A stretch of 13,353 nt of DNA from Chitinophagaceae bacterium (GTDB lineage Bacteria; Bacteroidota; Bacteroidia; Chitinophagales; Chitinophagaceae), in NCBI GenBank assembly GCA_025924755.1, contig JAICHT010000072.1, positions 1 to 13,353 on the forward strand, read 5' to 3'. Below the pieces are notes generated by a model. That model saw only the letters and a program-made list of their open reading frames with translations. It had not been told where the DNA came from and made no database searches. Shown piece after piece: positions 6,882 through 13,353 of this stretch; the stretch's first letter is position 1; each line of letters starts with the position of its first letter. Both the position numbers and the translations under genes were made by a program.

Positions 6882-9407
6882 TTATGCCTTAGTTTCTTCT
6901 TCTACAGGTTTGTGAAGCGTAAAGGTAAGCTTGCCGGCTTCTTTGTCTAAACCAGCCTCCAATACATCACCTGCTTTCACATTCATGTTTAAAATTTCCT
7001 CAGCTAACGGATCTTCTAAATACTTCTGAATGGCCCGGTGCAATGGGCGGGCGCCAAACTGCTGATCGTATCCTTTTTCAGCAATAAAGGCTTTTGCTTC
7101 TTCAGTAAGATTTAAGCTGAAGCCCAAATTGGTCAACCGTTTCATCACGCCTTTCATCAATATATCAATAATCTGGAAGATGTTTTCCTGCGTTAATGAA
7201 TTGAAAATTACCACATCGTCAATACGGTTTAAAAACTCCGGAGAGAAGGTACGCTTCAACGCTTTTTCGATAACGGCTTTATTAGCTTCATCGGCATTTT
7301 GCACACGGGATGCGGTAGCAAAACCTACACCTTCGCCGAAATCTTTCAGTTGCCGTACCCCGATATTGGAAGTCATAATAATCATGGAGTTTTTAAAATC
7401 CACTTTTCTTCCCAGTCCATCGGTTAATTGTCCGTCATCCAATACCTGCAATAAAATATTGTAGATATCCGGATGGGCTTTTTCAATTTCATCTAACAGG
7501 ATAACGCTATAAGGTTTGCGGCGAATGCGTTCGGTAAGTTGTCCGCCTTCTTCATATCCTACATATCCCGGAGGCGCACCAATTAACCGGCTTACCGTAA
7601 ACTTCTCCATATACTCACTCATATCAATACGGATGAGTGCATCTTCCGAGTCGAACATATAACGGGCTAATGACCGGGCCAGCTCTGTTTTACCTACACC
7701 TGTTGGGCCTAAGAAAATAAACGTACCAATCGGCTTTTTTGGGTCTTTCAGTCCGACACGGTTCCGTTGAATAGCTTTCACTACTTTAGAAATCGCTTCT
7801 TCCTGTCCTACTACCATTTCACGCATATCCATCGACATCTTACGCAGCTTTTCGGTTTCTGCTTCCACCATACGCTTTACCGGTATACCTGTCATCATAC
7901 TAATTACCTCTGCAATCTTTTCTTCATCTATCGGAAAGCGTTTGTGCTTGCTTTCTTCTTCCCAGGCTCCTTTAGCTTTTTCCAGGTCTTCACCTAATCT
8001 TTTCTCCGTATCACGCAGCGCAGCGGCTTCTTCAAACTTCTGGCTTTTTACGACGCGATTCTTTTCTACCTTAATATCTTCAATCTTCTTTTCCAGTTCC
8101 AGAATGTTTGCAGGCACATTAATGTTTTTTAAATGCACCCTGGCGCCAACTTCGTCCATTACGTCAATGGCTTTGTCAGGCAATAAACGATCGGTAATAT
8201 AGCGGTCACTTAACTTCACACAGGCGTCAATGGCGTCCTGGTCATAAATAACGCTATGGTAATCTTCGTATTTTGATTTGATGTTATTCAGGATCTGGAT
8301 CGTATCATCCACACTTGGTGGTTCTATCAATACCTTTTGAAAACGACGGTCCAAAGCACCATCTTTTTCAATATACATACGATATTCATCCAGGGTAGAA
8401 GCGCCAATGCATTGCAGCTCGCCACGGGCCAAGGCTGGTTTAAAGATGTTAGACGCATCTAACGACCCGGAGGCGCCGCCAGCACCTACAATGGTATGAA
8501 TTTCGTCAATAAACAAAATCACATCCCTGTTCTTTTCCAGTTCGTTCATGATGGCTTTCATCCGCTCTTCAAACTGGCCACGGTATTTGGTACCGGCCAC
8601 CAATGCTGCCAAATCAAGAGAAATAACTCTTTTATCAAATAATACACGAGACACTTTGCGTTGTACTATGCGAAGGGCTAATCCCTCCACAATAGCAGTT
8701 TTACCCACGCCGGGCTCCCCAATCAAAATAGGGTTGTTCTTTTTACGGCGCGACAGTATCTGAGATACTCTTTCAATCTCTGATTCGCGGCCTACAATCG
8801 GGTCTAAATTACCGGTTTCGGCCAGCTTGGTAATGTCTCTACCAAAATTATCTAATACAGGAGTTTTGCTTTTTGCAGCTCCTGCCTGACGAGATTTTTG
8901 CTGTGCAAACTTCTTCTCATCGTCAAAATCATCATCATTCTCTTCAGAGAATTCTGCCCTTACGTCGTTTGATTTTACCATACCCAGTTCTTGGCGGAAT
9001 AATTCATAATCCACATCAAACTGATTTAAAATCTGAGTGGCAATGTTTTCTTTGTTTTTTAAGATAGACAGCATCAGGTGCTCTGTTTCCACAGTAGGAC
9101 TTTTTGATGCCTTAGCTTCTAAAACAGTTACCCGTATTACCTTTTCGGCTTGCTTGGTAAGTGGCAAACTATTGATGTTAGCAATATTTTTACCGGTCTT
9201 ATCCTTTACAGCCAATTCTACTTCTTTACGTAATTCGTATAAGTCAACATTAAAGCTCTTTAAAATGCGTACAGCCGTATTATCACCTTCACGAATTAAG
9301 CCTAAAAGTAAATGCTCGGTCCCAATAAAATCATTACCCAAACGCAACGCTTCTTCCCTGCTGAATGATATGATTTCCTTTACTTGCGAGGAAAAATTAT
9401 TATCCAT
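6882..9407 (-). CDS. clpC: ClpC-type AAA+ unfoldase, ATP-binding subunit of Clp protease
   Basis: An 841-residue hexameric unfoldase that feeds proteins to ClpP for degradation. Order of domains: two Clp-N repeats (about 1-145), an acidic linker (EENDDDFDDE, 155-164), the first AAA+ module with Walker A GEPGVGKT (230-237) and Walker B DE (301-302), a UVR-containing middle region (about 436-475, KSQKFEEAAALRDTEKRL), the second AAA+ module with Walker A GPTGVGKT (567-574) and Walker B DE (639-640), and the D2-small domain. The VGF tripeptide (694-696) matches the ClpP-docking loop of ClpC, which argues for a protease partner and against a ClpB-type disaggregase. Length and motifs are normal. 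The start is ATG at 9407 (MDNNFSSQVKEI). No CIRCE operator is visible upstream. The gene ends at a strong terminator before ppa. Confidence 0.97.
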   Translation of the reverse strand: MDNNFSSQVKEIISFSREEALRLGNDFIGTEHLLLGLIREGDNTAVRILKSFNVDLYELRKEVELAVKDKTGKNIANINSLPLTKQAEKVIRVTVLEAKASKSPTVETEHLMLSILKNKENIATQILNQFDVDYELFRQELGMVKSNDVRAEFSEENDDDFDDEKKFAQQKSRQAGAAKSKTPVLDNFGRDITKLAETGNLDPIVGRESEIERVSQILSRRKKNNPILIGEPGVGKTAIVEGLALRIVQRKVSRVLFDKRVISLDLAALVAGTKYRGQFEERMKAIMNELEKNRDVILFIDEIHTIVGAGGASGSLDASNIFKPALARGELQCIGASTLDEYRMYIEKDGALDRRFQKVLIEPPSVDDTIQILNNIKSKYEDYHSVIYDQDAIDACVKLSDRYITDRLLPDKAIDVMDEVGARVHLKNINVPANILELEKKIEDIKVEKNRVVKSQKFEEAAALRDTEKRLGEDLEKAKGAWEEESKHKRFPIDEEKIAEVISMMTGIPVKRMVEAETEKLRKMSMDMREMVVGQEEAISKVVKAIQRNRVGLKDPKKPIGTFIFLGPTGVGKTELARSLARYMFDSEDALIRIDMSEYMEKFTVSRLIGAPPGYVGYEEGGQLTERIRRKPYSVILLDEIEKAHPDIYNILLQVLDDGQLTDGLGRKVDFKNSMIIMTSNIGVRQLKDFGEGVGFATASRVQNADEANKAVIEKALKRTFSPEFLNRIDDVVIFNSLTQENIFQIIDILMKGVMKRLTNLGFSLNLTEEAKAFIAEKGYDQQFGARPLHRAIQKYLEDPLAEEILNMNVKAGDVLEAGLDKEAGKLTFTLHKPVEEETKA

Positions 9408-9442
9408 TTTATACTTATATGCTTTTGTACAATAATAACAAA

Positions 9443-9450
9443 TAAATTTG
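9443..9450 (+). promoter_or_regulatory. Candidate -7 promoter element (TAAATTTG) of the STAS gene
   Basis: An exact TAnnTTTG match in the 90-bp divergent gap between clpC and the STAS gene, 47 nt before its ATG. A TTTTG occurs upstream (9423-9427), but only 15 nt away, shorter than the usual 19-21. It would drive the plus-strand STAS and fructosamine kinase genes. Confidence 0.4.
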
Positions 9451-9497
9451 AGCGCAGTTCAACACAATCTGTTAACTAATTTTCTGCTCAACTTATT

Positions 9498-9875
9498 ATG
9501 GAAGTCAAAACTGATACCAAAGAAAAGTTTCATGCCATCACGGTTCCAATTTCTCATTTGTCTGCTAATATGGCAGCGGAACTTTATCAGCAAGTGGTTC
9601 CCTTTCTGCAATCTAATATAAGAAATGTAATCCTTAAATTAAAGGATGTTAAAATAATAGATGAAGGAGCTGCCGATACACTGGTAAAACTCCAACAAAA
9701 ATTTTATGAGGACAATGCTTCTCTTGTGATTTGTGAACTGGAGCCAGAGGTAGAAGATTATTTAGATAAGGCAGAGCTGCTGGAGGTTATGAATGTGACA
9801 CCTACGGAAAGCGAAGCGGGGGATATTGTGCAAATGGAAGAAATTGAACGCGATTTAATGAACGATGAAGAGTAA
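9498..9875 (+). CDS. STAS-domain protein (anti-sigma-factor-antagonist-like)
   Basis: A 125-residue protein with the STAS fold pattern: a first strand (FHAITVPISHLSANMAAELYQQV, 11-33), the central strand VILKLKDVKIID (44-55), a helix (AADTLVKLQQKFYEDNA, 58-74), strand LVICELEPEVEDYL (76-89) and a final helix. STAS proteins usually bind anti-sigma factors or other switch proteins and are controlled by phosphorylation of a Ser in a DSSG motif. Here that site reads D55-E-G-A58, so the switch Ser is absent and an acidic residue sits beside it. The tail (about 103-125) is acidic. The gene is divergent from clpC and 33 nt upstream of the fructosamine kinase ATG. No anti-sigma factor or kinase partner is encoded in the window, so its role is unknown. 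Confidence 0.75.
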   Translation: MEVKTDTKEKFHAITVPISHLSANMAAELYQQVVPFLQSNIRNVILKLKDVKIIDEGAADTLVKLQQKFYEDNASLVICELEPEVEDYLDKAELLEVMNVTPTESEAGDIVQMEEIERDLMNDEE

Positions 9876-9908
9876 GCTGAATTGCATATTCCTCTGCGTC
9901 AACTACCC

Positions 9909-10790
9909 ATGCTAACCGCCACATTACAAAACGCACTGAAGCAAATCTTGTTTCAAAAGCTTAATACACTTGCAGCACCTGTAACGTTTCAGGCGGTAGG
10001 CGGCGGCTCTATTAATGATACGTACAAGGCTACTTTAAATCAACATAACTTTTTCGTAAAAGTAAATTCGGCGGCAAAATTTCCTCAATTGTTTCAAAAA
10101 GAAGTATCTGGCCTTGAATTTATCCATCAGCAAAAAATTTTCAGGGTTCCAAAAATAATAGAAAATATCATTGTTGAAGATCAGCAGGTATTAGTATTAG
10201 AATGGATAGACAGTGGTATGCGAACAAATAACTTCTGGAAAAAATTTGGCGAACAACTGGCAGCACAGCACAAGGTTTCAAATGAATACTTTGGCTTTGC
10301 AGAAGACAATTATATAGGTAGTGTGGTGCAAACCAATAACTTTTCGTCAGACTGGATATCTTTCTTTATACAACAGCGTTTACAGCCACTTATCAGCCAA
10401 TGCCGCGATTCAAATCTTTTAAGCACCCAACACATTGCTTCATTTGAGCAACTCTATATACAATTGCCTCAAATTTTTAATGAGGAGCCACCGGCACTTT
10501 TACATGGCGATCTGTGGAGGGGCAACTTTATGTGCAATACACAATCAGAGCCGGTTTTAATTGATCCCGCTACGTATTTTGGCCATCGTTCGGTGGATTT
10601 GGGACTTACTACTTTGTTCGGTGGTTTCCCAGCCGTTTTTTATGAAGCGTATCAGTATCATTATCCTTTGCCAGATAATTATGAAGAGCAATGGCAGGTA
10701 AGTAATCTTTATGCATTACTCATTCACCTGCTGCTCTTTGGCAAAAGTTATTTACTTCAAATAACACATATTTTAGAAAAGCACCAGTAA
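9909..10790 (+). CDS. Fructosamine-3-kinase family protein (ketosamine kinase)
   Basis: A 293-residue cytoplasmic kinase of the aminoglycoside-phosphotransferase-like fold. Family members phosphorylate sugar adducts on protein or free amines so that they fall off, a repair of glycation. It has the glycine-rich loop GGGSINDTY (31-39), ATP-site Lys (FFVKVN, K51), helix Glu (E65), catalytic loop HGDLWRGN (199-206, with D201 as likely base) and metal site IDPATYFGHRSVDLGLTTLFGGF (218-240), which is diagnostic of the FN3K family. Eukaryotic members carry a Cys in the glycine-rich loop that acts as a redox switch; here the position is Ser. I chose ATG at 9909; a TTG at 9882 extends the frame by nine residues. 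It lies 33 nt after the STAS gene, probably in the same transcript. The substrate is inferred from the family only. Confidence 0.88.
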   Translation: MLTATLQNALKQILFQKLNTLAAPVTFQAVGGGSINDTYKATLNQHNFFVKVNSAAKFPQLFQKEVSGLEFIHQQKIFRVPKIIENIIVEDQQVLVLEWIDSGMRTNNFWKKFGEQLAAQHKVSNEYFGFAEDNYIGSVVQTNNFSSDWISFFIQQRLQPLISQCRDSNLLSTQHIASFEQLYIQLPQIFNEEPPALLHGDLWRGNFMCNTQSEPVLIDPATYFGHRSVDLGLTTLFGGFPAVFYEAYQYHYPLPDNYEEQWQVSNLYALLIHLLLFGKSYLLQITHILEKHQ

Positions 10791-10798
10791 CTTGACAC

Positions 10799-10806
10799 TA
10801 CCTTTG
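10799..10806 (+). promoter_or_regulatory. Candidate -7 promoter element (TACCTTTG) of ribonuclease Z
   Basis: An exact TAnnTTTG match, 19 nt before the ATG at 10826, implying a leader of about 13-15 nt. No clear TTG sits at the -33 position. The gene may thus be expressed apart from the STAS and kinase genes upstream. Confidence 0.45.
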
Positions 10807-10825
10807 TACGAGTAAATTGTACTGC

Positions 10826-11731
10826 ATGCTATCTGTAACTATTTTAGGAAACAACTCAGCAGTGCCGGCTTTTAATCGGCATCCTACCAGCCAGGTTGTT
10901 ACCCAGGATGGCACTAATTATTTGGTAGATTGCGGAGAAGGCACTCAAATACAAATGATCCGGTACAAAGTACGCAGAGGTAAAATTTCCCACATATTTA
11001 TTTCGCATCTTCATGGCGATCATTACTATGGGTTGATAGGACTAATCAATACGTTTGGCTTGTTATCACACCAACAGGATTTGCATATATACGGACCGGC
11101 ACCTTTGCAGCAAATTATTGAGATACAATTAAAAGTAACTGAAGCGTACCTGCCGTTTCACTTACATTTTCATACGCTTACGGATAATGCCACGTTGGTA
11201 GATAACGAGAAGATCCGGATTAATTGTTTTAAAACTACACACCGTATCGAATGCTATGGTTTTTCGTTTGAAGAAAAAATAATGAAGCGAAAGCTTTTGA
11301 TAGAAAAGGTTCGGAAGGCAGGCATACCGGTAAGTTTTTATACCAGCCTTCAAAGTGGTCTGGATTATCTTACACCCAAAGGAGGAATTATAAAAAATGA
11401 TGAGGTTACTATGGCATCTGAGAATGGGAAAAAATATGCGTTCTGTGCCGATACAAAATATGACGAATCCATCATTGAGCATATATATGAAGCGGATATG
11501 GTGTATCATGAAACTACATACCTGGATAATTTAAGGGACAAAGCGGAAGAGCGTTTTCATTCCACCACAAGGCAGGCGGCAACGATTGCAAAAAAAGCTA
11601 AAATAAAGCAATTACTAATCGGGCATTTCAGTTCTAAGTACAATACCCTGGAGCAATTTCTAATAGAGGCAAGAGATGTCTTTCCAGACACTGAACTGGC
11701 TACAGAAGGAAAAACCTACGAGATACACTAA
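10826..11731 (+). CDS. rnz: Ribonuclease Z (tRNA 3'-processing endonuclease)
   Basis: A 301-residue metallo-beta-lactamase-fold enzyme that cuts the 3' trailer from tRNA precursors. Zinc ligands are visible: HLHGDH (61-66), H139 (TTHRIECYGF), D209 (FCADTKY) and H267 (IGHFSSKY). The ELAC-family HET (228-230) and HST (245-247) motifs are present, and the insert at about 150-195 (KRKLLIEKVRKAGIP onwards) has the form typical of RNase Z. The N-terminus MLSVTILGNNSAVP fits the family start, so ATG 10826 is preferred over an in-frame TTG at 10817. The length is normal for the short bacterial form. It lies 35 nt after the fructosamine kinase gene with its own candidate -7 box in the gap, and its stop is 12 nt from the stop of the convergent esterase; no terminator hairpin is visible there. 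Confidence 0.95.
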   Translation: MLSVTILGNNSAVPAFNRHPTSQVVTQDGTNYLVDCGEGTQIQMIRYKVRRGKISHIFISHLHGDHYYGLIGLINTFGLLSHQQDLHIYGPAPLQQIIEIQLKVTEAYLPFHLHFHTLTDNATLVDNEKIRINCFKTTHRIECYGFSFEEKIMKRKLLIEKVRKAGIPVSFYTSLQSGLDYLTPKGGIIKNDEVTMASENGKKYAFCADTKYDESIIEHIYEADMVYHETTYLDNLRDKAEERFHSTTRQAATIAKKAKIKQLLIGHFSSKYNTLEQFLIEARDVFPDTELATEGKTYEIH

Positions 11732-11743
11732 ACCCATCAATCA

Positions 11744-12757
11744 CTATTGGGAAGCCATCAGCCAGTTGTAAAACAGCGGAAATTCGTTGCGCCAGGTAGA
11801 TTCGCTGTGTTTTCCATCTTCGCGGATAACAGTAGTCATATCCGCTTTTGAAAGGCTATGCAACTGGTTGAAAACAGCCAGCATATCCGTTATCATATTT
11901 TCACTTTCTTTTTTTCCCGCATAGAAATAAATTTTGCCTTTTACTTTCCTGCCATTTTTTTCTATATCCTTTTTTATGGGTGGTGCTATCCAGAATGCGG
12001 GAGAAAAGATGCCTGCACCGCCAAAGACTTTCGGATATTTTAATATCGCATAAAAAGAAATTAATGCACCAAGGGAGCTTCCGGCTATAAAGGTGTGTTT
12101 TTGCCTACGCAGGGTTCGGTAGTGCGTATCAATATAAGGCTTTAGCGTATGCACCAAAAAATCAATATACAAATTACCTTCTCCTTTGCCATATTCCGCC
12201 ATATCATACGGCGAGTATTCGTTTATCCGTTTAGCGGCCCCATTGTCAATGGCCACTACTATAGCTTGCTTATCTGAAGCATGTAAAGAATCCAAGGCTT
12301 CATCTACTCCCCACTCGCCTGCAAAAGAAGTAGCCTCATCAAATACATTTTGCCCATCCTGCATATAAAGCACCGGGTAATTTTTGTGAGAAGTGCTATA
12401 GTCTTGCGGCAGGTAGATCCAGATGCGGCGGTAACGGTTTAGCTGAGGCATATAAAAAGCCGTATCAATAATATGCACATTTTTACTGGCCGTGCTGTTG
12501 GCAATATGGAGCGGTGCTTCAGGTGTGGTATCCGCCTTAGAAATATTGATATTACCATTATAGTCAACGTTCTTCACCTCCGGTCCATTTGGCTTTTTTC
12601 CATTATTTTCAGGTGCCATAGTATGTATTTCCTCCGTTTGAAATCTTCCTCCTCTTTTCATATACATGCCGCTTTCCTCAGGCAAACCGGCGGTGGGGTA
12701 TGATAAGATCCCAATTAAAGCCATAAGACTGCCTGCGGCTAAAAACAATTTCCACAT
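11744..12757 (-). CDS. Exported alpha/beta-hydrolase, putative esterase (esterase D family)
   Basis: A 337-residue protein with a hydrophobic N-terminal segment (residues 1-24, LFLAAGSLMALIGILSY) acting as a signal peptide or membrane anchor. A polar, probably disordered stretch follows (about 25-90), then an esterase-D-type alpha/beta-hydrolase domain (about 92-336). The domain shows RRIWIYLPQDY (110-120), the YPVLYMQDGQNVFD strand (127-140), the nucleophile elbow GSSLG with S228 (226-230) and a C-terminal catalytic His in EDGKHSESTWR (H317). Relatives include carbohydrate esterases, siderophore esterases and acyltransferases; the substrate cannot be fixed. The gene starts 5 nt after the dapA stop, so the two are almost certainly cotranscribed, although no shared role is obvious. 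The start is ATG at 12757, directly followed by the hydrophobic segment. Confidence 0.88.
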   Translation of the reverse strand: MWKLFLAAGSLMALIGILSYPTAGLPEESGMYMKRGGRFQTEEIHTMAPENNGKKPNGPEVKNVDYNGNINISKADTTPEAPLHIANSTASKNVHIIDTAFYMPQLNRYRRIWIYLPQDYSTSHKNYPVLYMQDGQNVFDEATSFAGEWGVDEALDSLHASDKQAIVVAIDNGAAKRINEYSPYDMAEYGKGEGNLYIDFLVHTLKPYIDTHYRTLRRQKHTFIAGSSLGALISFYAILKYPKVFGGAGIFSPAFWIAPPIKKDIEKNGRKVKGKIYFYAGKKESENMITDMLAVFNQLHSLSKADMTTVIREDGKHSESTWRNEFPLFYNWLMASQ

Positions 12758-12762
12758 ACCGG

Positions 12763-13353
12763 CTATTTAAAGGTAGTAAGGTATTGCCGCACTTGCTGCA
12801 TGATAGTATTGCTTAAAGGCACCAATGGCAAACGGAAATTATTTTCAATGATATTCATTTCACTTAAAAATGCTTTTACCCCTGCCGGATTATTTTCTGC
12901 AAACAACAAATCAAATCCTTCCAATAATTTGTAATGAAGGCTGCGAGCCTTGTCACTGTCTTTTTTCAATGCGGCCTGCACCATAGCACAAAAATCTTTC
13001 GGGAAACAATTAGCAGCTACACTGATAACACCTTCCATACCGCAGGCTATCAACGGAAGCGTTAAATGATCATCACCACTGACAACCAAAAAGTCGGCCG
13101 GTCTATCCCGCAAGATATGCATGCACTGAACCATATTGCCGCTGGCTTCTTTTATGCCTTTAATATTTTCTACTTCAAGGGCCAGGCGCAAGGTAGTAGC
13201 AGCAGTAATATTGCTGCTGGTTCTGCCGGGCACATTGTACAAAATAACAGGTTTGGCAGCCGCCTCCGCAATCGCTTTATAATGTTGAAAAATACCTTCC
13301 TGCGAGGGTTTGCTATAATATGGGCTGGCTGATAGTATGGCTACTGCTTTGTC
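12763..13353 (-). CDS. dapA: 4-hydroxy-tetrahydrodipicolinate synthase, 3' part (5' end outside the window)
   Basis: The C-terminal 196 residues of DapA, which condenses pyruvate with aspartate semialdehyde in lysine and diaminopimelate synthesis. The frame is open to the window edge, so the protein continues beyond 13353 and no start codon is visible. Seen in order: ILSASPYYSKPSQEG (near 13336-13292), the catalytic-Tyr motif YNVPGRT (Tyr codon 13237-13239), and the Schiff-base Lys in KGIKEASGN (Lys codon 13150-13152). The spacing between Tyr and Lys is close to that of E. coli DapA (Y133, K161). SGDDHLTLPLIACGMEGVISVAAN, a later barrel-strand region, is also clear. An ATG-like start at 13242 is really a TTG Leu codon inside the conserved core and should not be used. 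The esterase gene follows after 5 nt. Confidence 0.95.
   Translation of the reverse strand, partial: DKAVAILSASPYYSKPSQEGIFQHYKAIAEAAAKPVILYNVPGRTSSNITAATTLRLALEVENIKGIKEASGNMVQCMHILRDRPADFLVVSGDDHLTLPLIACGMEGVISVAANCFPKDFCAMVQAALKKDSDKARSLHYKLLEGFDLLFAENNPAGVKAFLSEMNIIENNFRLPLVPLSNTIMQQVRQYLTTFK

Noticed and set aside
7129..9435. Several plus-strand open frames of 64-132 codons opposite clpC
   Set aside because: They lie entirely or almost entirely over the strongly conserved clpC gene on the other strand, overlap one another and show no domain-like sequence; they are shadows.
9408..9460. Minus-strand promoter boxes for clpC (TTTATTTG, TATTATTG)
   Set aside because: Each has one mismatch to TAnnTTTG and poor -33 spacing or sequence in an AT-rich gap; not strong enough to annotate.
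10792..10797. TTGACA as a sigma70-type -35 box before rnz
   Set aside because: It nearly abuts the TACCTTTG box and has no TATAAT at 17 nt; Bacteroidota use a different consensus, so it is probably chance.
1..13353. Search for tRNA/rRNA genes, CRISPR arrays, insertion sequences, defence or phage genes
   Set aside because: Coding density is high, every gap is under about 120 bp, and no direct repeats, transposase motifs or cloverleaf-like sequences were seen by eye.

Overview
The window looks like a piece of a Bacteroidota chromosome, most likely Chitinophagaceae or a close relative. The grounds are moderate-to-low GC, several exact TAnnTTTG promoter elements (the Bacteroidota -7 box) close to start codons, weak Shine-Dalgarno sequences, a SusC-like LNEVVVAGY motif, and protein sequences of Bacteroidota type. 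No phage, insertion sequence, CRISPR array or RNA gene is visible. The content is mostly core or housekeeping, and I see no clear undescribed multi-gene system.

Layout. (1) 2-2905 (+): C-terminal half of an alpha-2-macroglobulin (A2M) family protein. Its reading frame continues upstream of the first usable ATG through two in-frame stop codons, which suggests a decayed gene or sequence errors. (2) 2995-4625 (-): a two-gene operon in which an MFS transporter is followed by a 4HBT-type thioesterase through an ATGA stop/start overlap. (3) 4700-5404 (+): an exported FKBP-type peptidyl-prolyl isomerase, ending at a hairpin terminator. (4) 5524-9407 (-): clpC, then inorganic pyrophosphatase, then cytidylate kinase, with a strong terminator after clpC. 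(5) 9498-11731 (+): a STAS-domain protein, a fructosamine-3-kinase family protein and ribonuclease Z, the last with its own promoter element. (6) 11744-13353 (-): the 3' part of dapA, followed 5 nt later by an exported alpha/beta-hydrolase esterase.

How they work together. ClpC is the unfoldase of a ClpCP protease. The exported FKBP assists folding in the envelope. Pyrophosphatase and cytidylate kinase serve nucleotide metabolism. Ribonuclease Z matures tRNA 3' ends. The fructosamine kinase probably repairs glycated amines. DapA feeds lysine and diaminopimelate synthesis. The neighbourhoods look like ordinary genome packing rather than one pathway. The most notable points are the broken A2M frame, its permuted SusC-like insertion, the STAS protein lacking the usual phosphorylatable serine, and the very short predicted leaders.
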